Assembly (NCBI GenBank): GCA_015233755.1
Contig: JADFXA010000091.1
Coordinates: 1-8,123, forward strand
Direction: 5' to 3'
Source: Desulfamplus sp.
GTDB lineage: Bacteria > Desulfobacterota > Desulfobacteria > Desulfobacterales > Desulfobacteraceae
DNA: 8,123 nucleotides
Positions 6,913 through 8,123 of this stretch are shown one piece after another. How positions within the stretch are numbered: the stretch's first letter is position 1; every line of letters begins with the position of its first letter. The translations under genes and the position numbers were made by a program. The notes beneath the pieces were generated by a model that made no database searches, was not told where the DNA came from, and worked only from the letters and a program-made list of their open reading frames with translations.

Positions 6913-6931
6913 CACTACATGTTAAGCACTA
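6913..6931 (-). repeat. Right terminal inverted repeat of the putative MITE
   Basis: CACTACATGTTAAGCACTA on the plus strand, exactly complementary to 6759-6777. It lies 12 bp upstream of the AAGGA ribosome binding site (6944-6948) of the following membrane-protein gene, so any promoter of that gene must lie within or across the element. Confidence 0.9.
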
Positions 6932-6956
6932 CTGAATAGTAATAAGGATCGTATTT

Positions 6957-8123
6957 ATGTTTTTTGATGTGGTTATTACTTTCGTTCTTGTTTTTTTAAA
7001 CGGTTTTTTTGTAGCTTCTGAGTTTGCCATCGTTAAAATAAGAGCTTCCCAGCTTGAGTTAAAGGCTCAATCTGGGAACAGTGCTGCAATATTATCAAAG
7101 CACATTGTATCTAATCTTGATGGTTATCTTGCAGCAACTCAATTAGGAATAACACTTGCAAGTTTAGGATTAGGTTGGATTGGAGAACCAGTTGTTTCTA
7201 AGATAATAGAGAATATTTTTGACTATATTGGTATGGAACTCAATCCAGAATTAGCACACGATGTAGCGTTGCCTATAGCTTTCACCACTATTACGGTTTT
7301 ACATATTGTTTTTGGTGAGCTTGCTCCTAAATCAATTGCTATACAGCGGTCAGAATCAACAACTCTATTAATAGCTTATCCGCTGCAATTCTTTTTTTTG
7401 CTATTTAGACCATTTATCTGGGTATTAAATGGAATTGCTAATTTGTTGCTCAGAATGGTTGGTCTTACTTCAATACATGGCTCTGAGGTTCATAGCAGCG
7501 AAGAACTTAAATATTTGGTTGAGCAAGGCAAGGAAAGTGGTGTCATTGAGCCATCTAATTATAAAATAATAAAAAATGCTTTTGATTTTTCAGAACAAAC
7601 TGCAAAACAAATAATGATTCCGAGAATGAAGGTTTTTACTATAGATGTAAATAATTTTACTGAAATAGTTTTTGAAAAAGCAATTGATGAGAGCTACACA
7701 AGAATACCTTGTTATGAAGACAATTTAGATAATATTATAGGCGTGGTGTATCTCAAGGATATTTTGTTAAAATCAAGGAAAAATGAGCCATTTAACATAC
7801 GTGATATAATGCACGATATGATGTTTGTGCCAGAAACAAAACGCATTGGGCAGCTATTAAATGAATTTCAATTATATCACCAACAGATAGCAGGTGTTAT
7901 AAATGAATATGGCGGTTTTGAAGGTATAATTACTATGGAGGATATTTTAGAGGAGTTAGTTGGAGAGATACAAGATGAATATGATAATGAGATGCCTGTT
8001 GTAGAAAAGACGGGAAACAAAACATATACTGTAGTTGCTTCAGCTACGCTTGACGATATAAACGAATTACTGCCTCACCCAATAATTGAAGATGAGAAGC
8101 CAGACGACCAATATGAAACCCTT
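6957..8123 (+). CDS. CNNM/HlyC-CorC family membrane protein with CBS pair (partial)
   Basis: The first 389 codons are present and the frame runs off the right edge without a stop. Families of this build (DUF21/CNNM domain, two CBS domains, CorC_HlyC domain; labelled hemolysin C-like, YtfL/YhdP-like) are integral-membrane proteins linked to magnesium or other divalent-cation transport. The N-terminal CNNM domain (about 1-190) shows FLNGFFVASEFAIVKIR, the conserved LGITLASLGLGWIGEP and the HIVFGELAPKS motif, with several membrane spans. It is followed by EELKYLVEQGKESGVIEP, a linker typical of the family, then the CBS pair from about 215 (QIMIPRMKVFTID) to about 340, including NEYGGFEGIITMEDILEELVGEIQDE. 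The C-terminal FAD-binding-like CorC_HlyC domain starts near 355 and is cut. The ATG at 6957 is preceded by AAGGA at 6944-6948, 8 bases away. The hemolysin name is historical; true cytolytic activity is not implied. Orthology to a named gene cannot be settled from a fragment. Confidence 0.93.
   Translation, partial: MFFDVVITFVLVFLNGFFVASEFAIVKIRASQLELKAQSGNSAAILSKHIVSNLDGYLAATQLGITLASLGLGWIGEPVVSKIIENIFDYIGMELNPELAHDVALPIAFTTITVLHIVFGELAPKSIAIQRSESTTLLIAYPLQFFFLLFRPFIWVLNGIANLLLRMVGLTSIHGSEVHSSEELKYLVEQGKESGVIEPSNYKIIKNAFDFSEQTAKQIMIPRMKVFTIDVNNFTEIVFEKAIDESYTRIPCYEDNLDNIIGVVYLKDILLKSRKNEPFNIRDIMHDMMFVPETKRIGQLLNEFQLYHQQIAGVINEYGGFEGIITMEDILEELVGEIQDEYDNEMPVVEKTGNKTYTVVASATLDDINELLPHPIIEDEKPDDQYETL

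Larger units (their letters stand above)
6759..6931. mobile_element. Putative 173-bp MITE with perfect 19-bp terminal inverted repeats
   Basis: The segment begins TAGTGCTTAACATGTAGTG (6759-6777) and ends with its exact reverse complement (6913-6931). Complementarity stops abruptly outside both ends (C-C, then G-T). The outermost TA on both sides could be a duplicated TA target, leaving 17-bp repeats GTGCTTAACATGTAGTG; TA duplication is what IS630/Tc1-mariner type transposases make. The 135-bp interior encodes no complete gene. It contains a smaller CCATAT/ATATGG inverted repeat and a 42-codon minus-strand open frame with no start codon that stops inside the left terminal repeat. It starts 8 bp after the prenyl synthase stop and ends 25 bp before the next gene's ATG. 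As RNA it could fold into a long hairpin. No parent transposase is in the window, so the family is an inference. Confidence 0.65.

Overview
The window is AT-rich (roughly one third G+C by eye) and carries five protein genes, all of bacterial families. The forms of RimO and HtpG, and the order rimO then polyprenyl diphosphate synthase, remind me of low-GC Desulfobacterota (the former Deltaproteobacteria). That placement rests on memory of family resemblance only, not on a search. Gene content is largely housekeeping. I see no phage genes, CRISPR array, toxin-antitoxin pair, defence system, tRNA or rRNA, and no evidence of a previously undescribed multi-gene system.

Layout. At the left, on the minus strand, lies an Amt-family ammonium transporter (145-1476) with a likely signal peptide and both pore histidines. 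A 567-bp intergenic region (1477-2043) separates it from the divergently transcribed htpG (2044-3969), the bacterial Hsp90 chaperone. This spacer holds a sigma-70-like htpG promoter whose -35 box is part of a 10-bp palindrome, plus several unexplained small structures. After htpG, a 77-bp gap containing a 28-bp palindromic hairpin leads to rimO (4047-5534), the ribosomal protein S12 methylthiotransferase. rimO overlaps a long-chain polyprenyl diphosphate synthase gene (5494-6750) by 41 bp, so those two are almost certainly co-transcribed. Next comes a 173-bp element with perfect 19-bp terminal inverted repeats that include terminal TA dinucleotides (6759-6931), which looks like a MITE. The window ends inside a CNNM/HlyC-type membrane protein with a CBS pair (6957 to beyond 8123).

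How the genes relate. Amt imports ammonium. HtpG and RimO serve protein folding and ribosome modification. The prenyl synthase most likely supplies the respiratory-quinone side chain. The last protein is a putative divalent-cation transport or homeostasis protein. Apart from the rimO/prenyl synthase pair there is no obvious shared pathway. The non-genic features most worth a second look are the MITE, the 28-bp palindrome after htpG, and the repeat-built insertion inside RimO.
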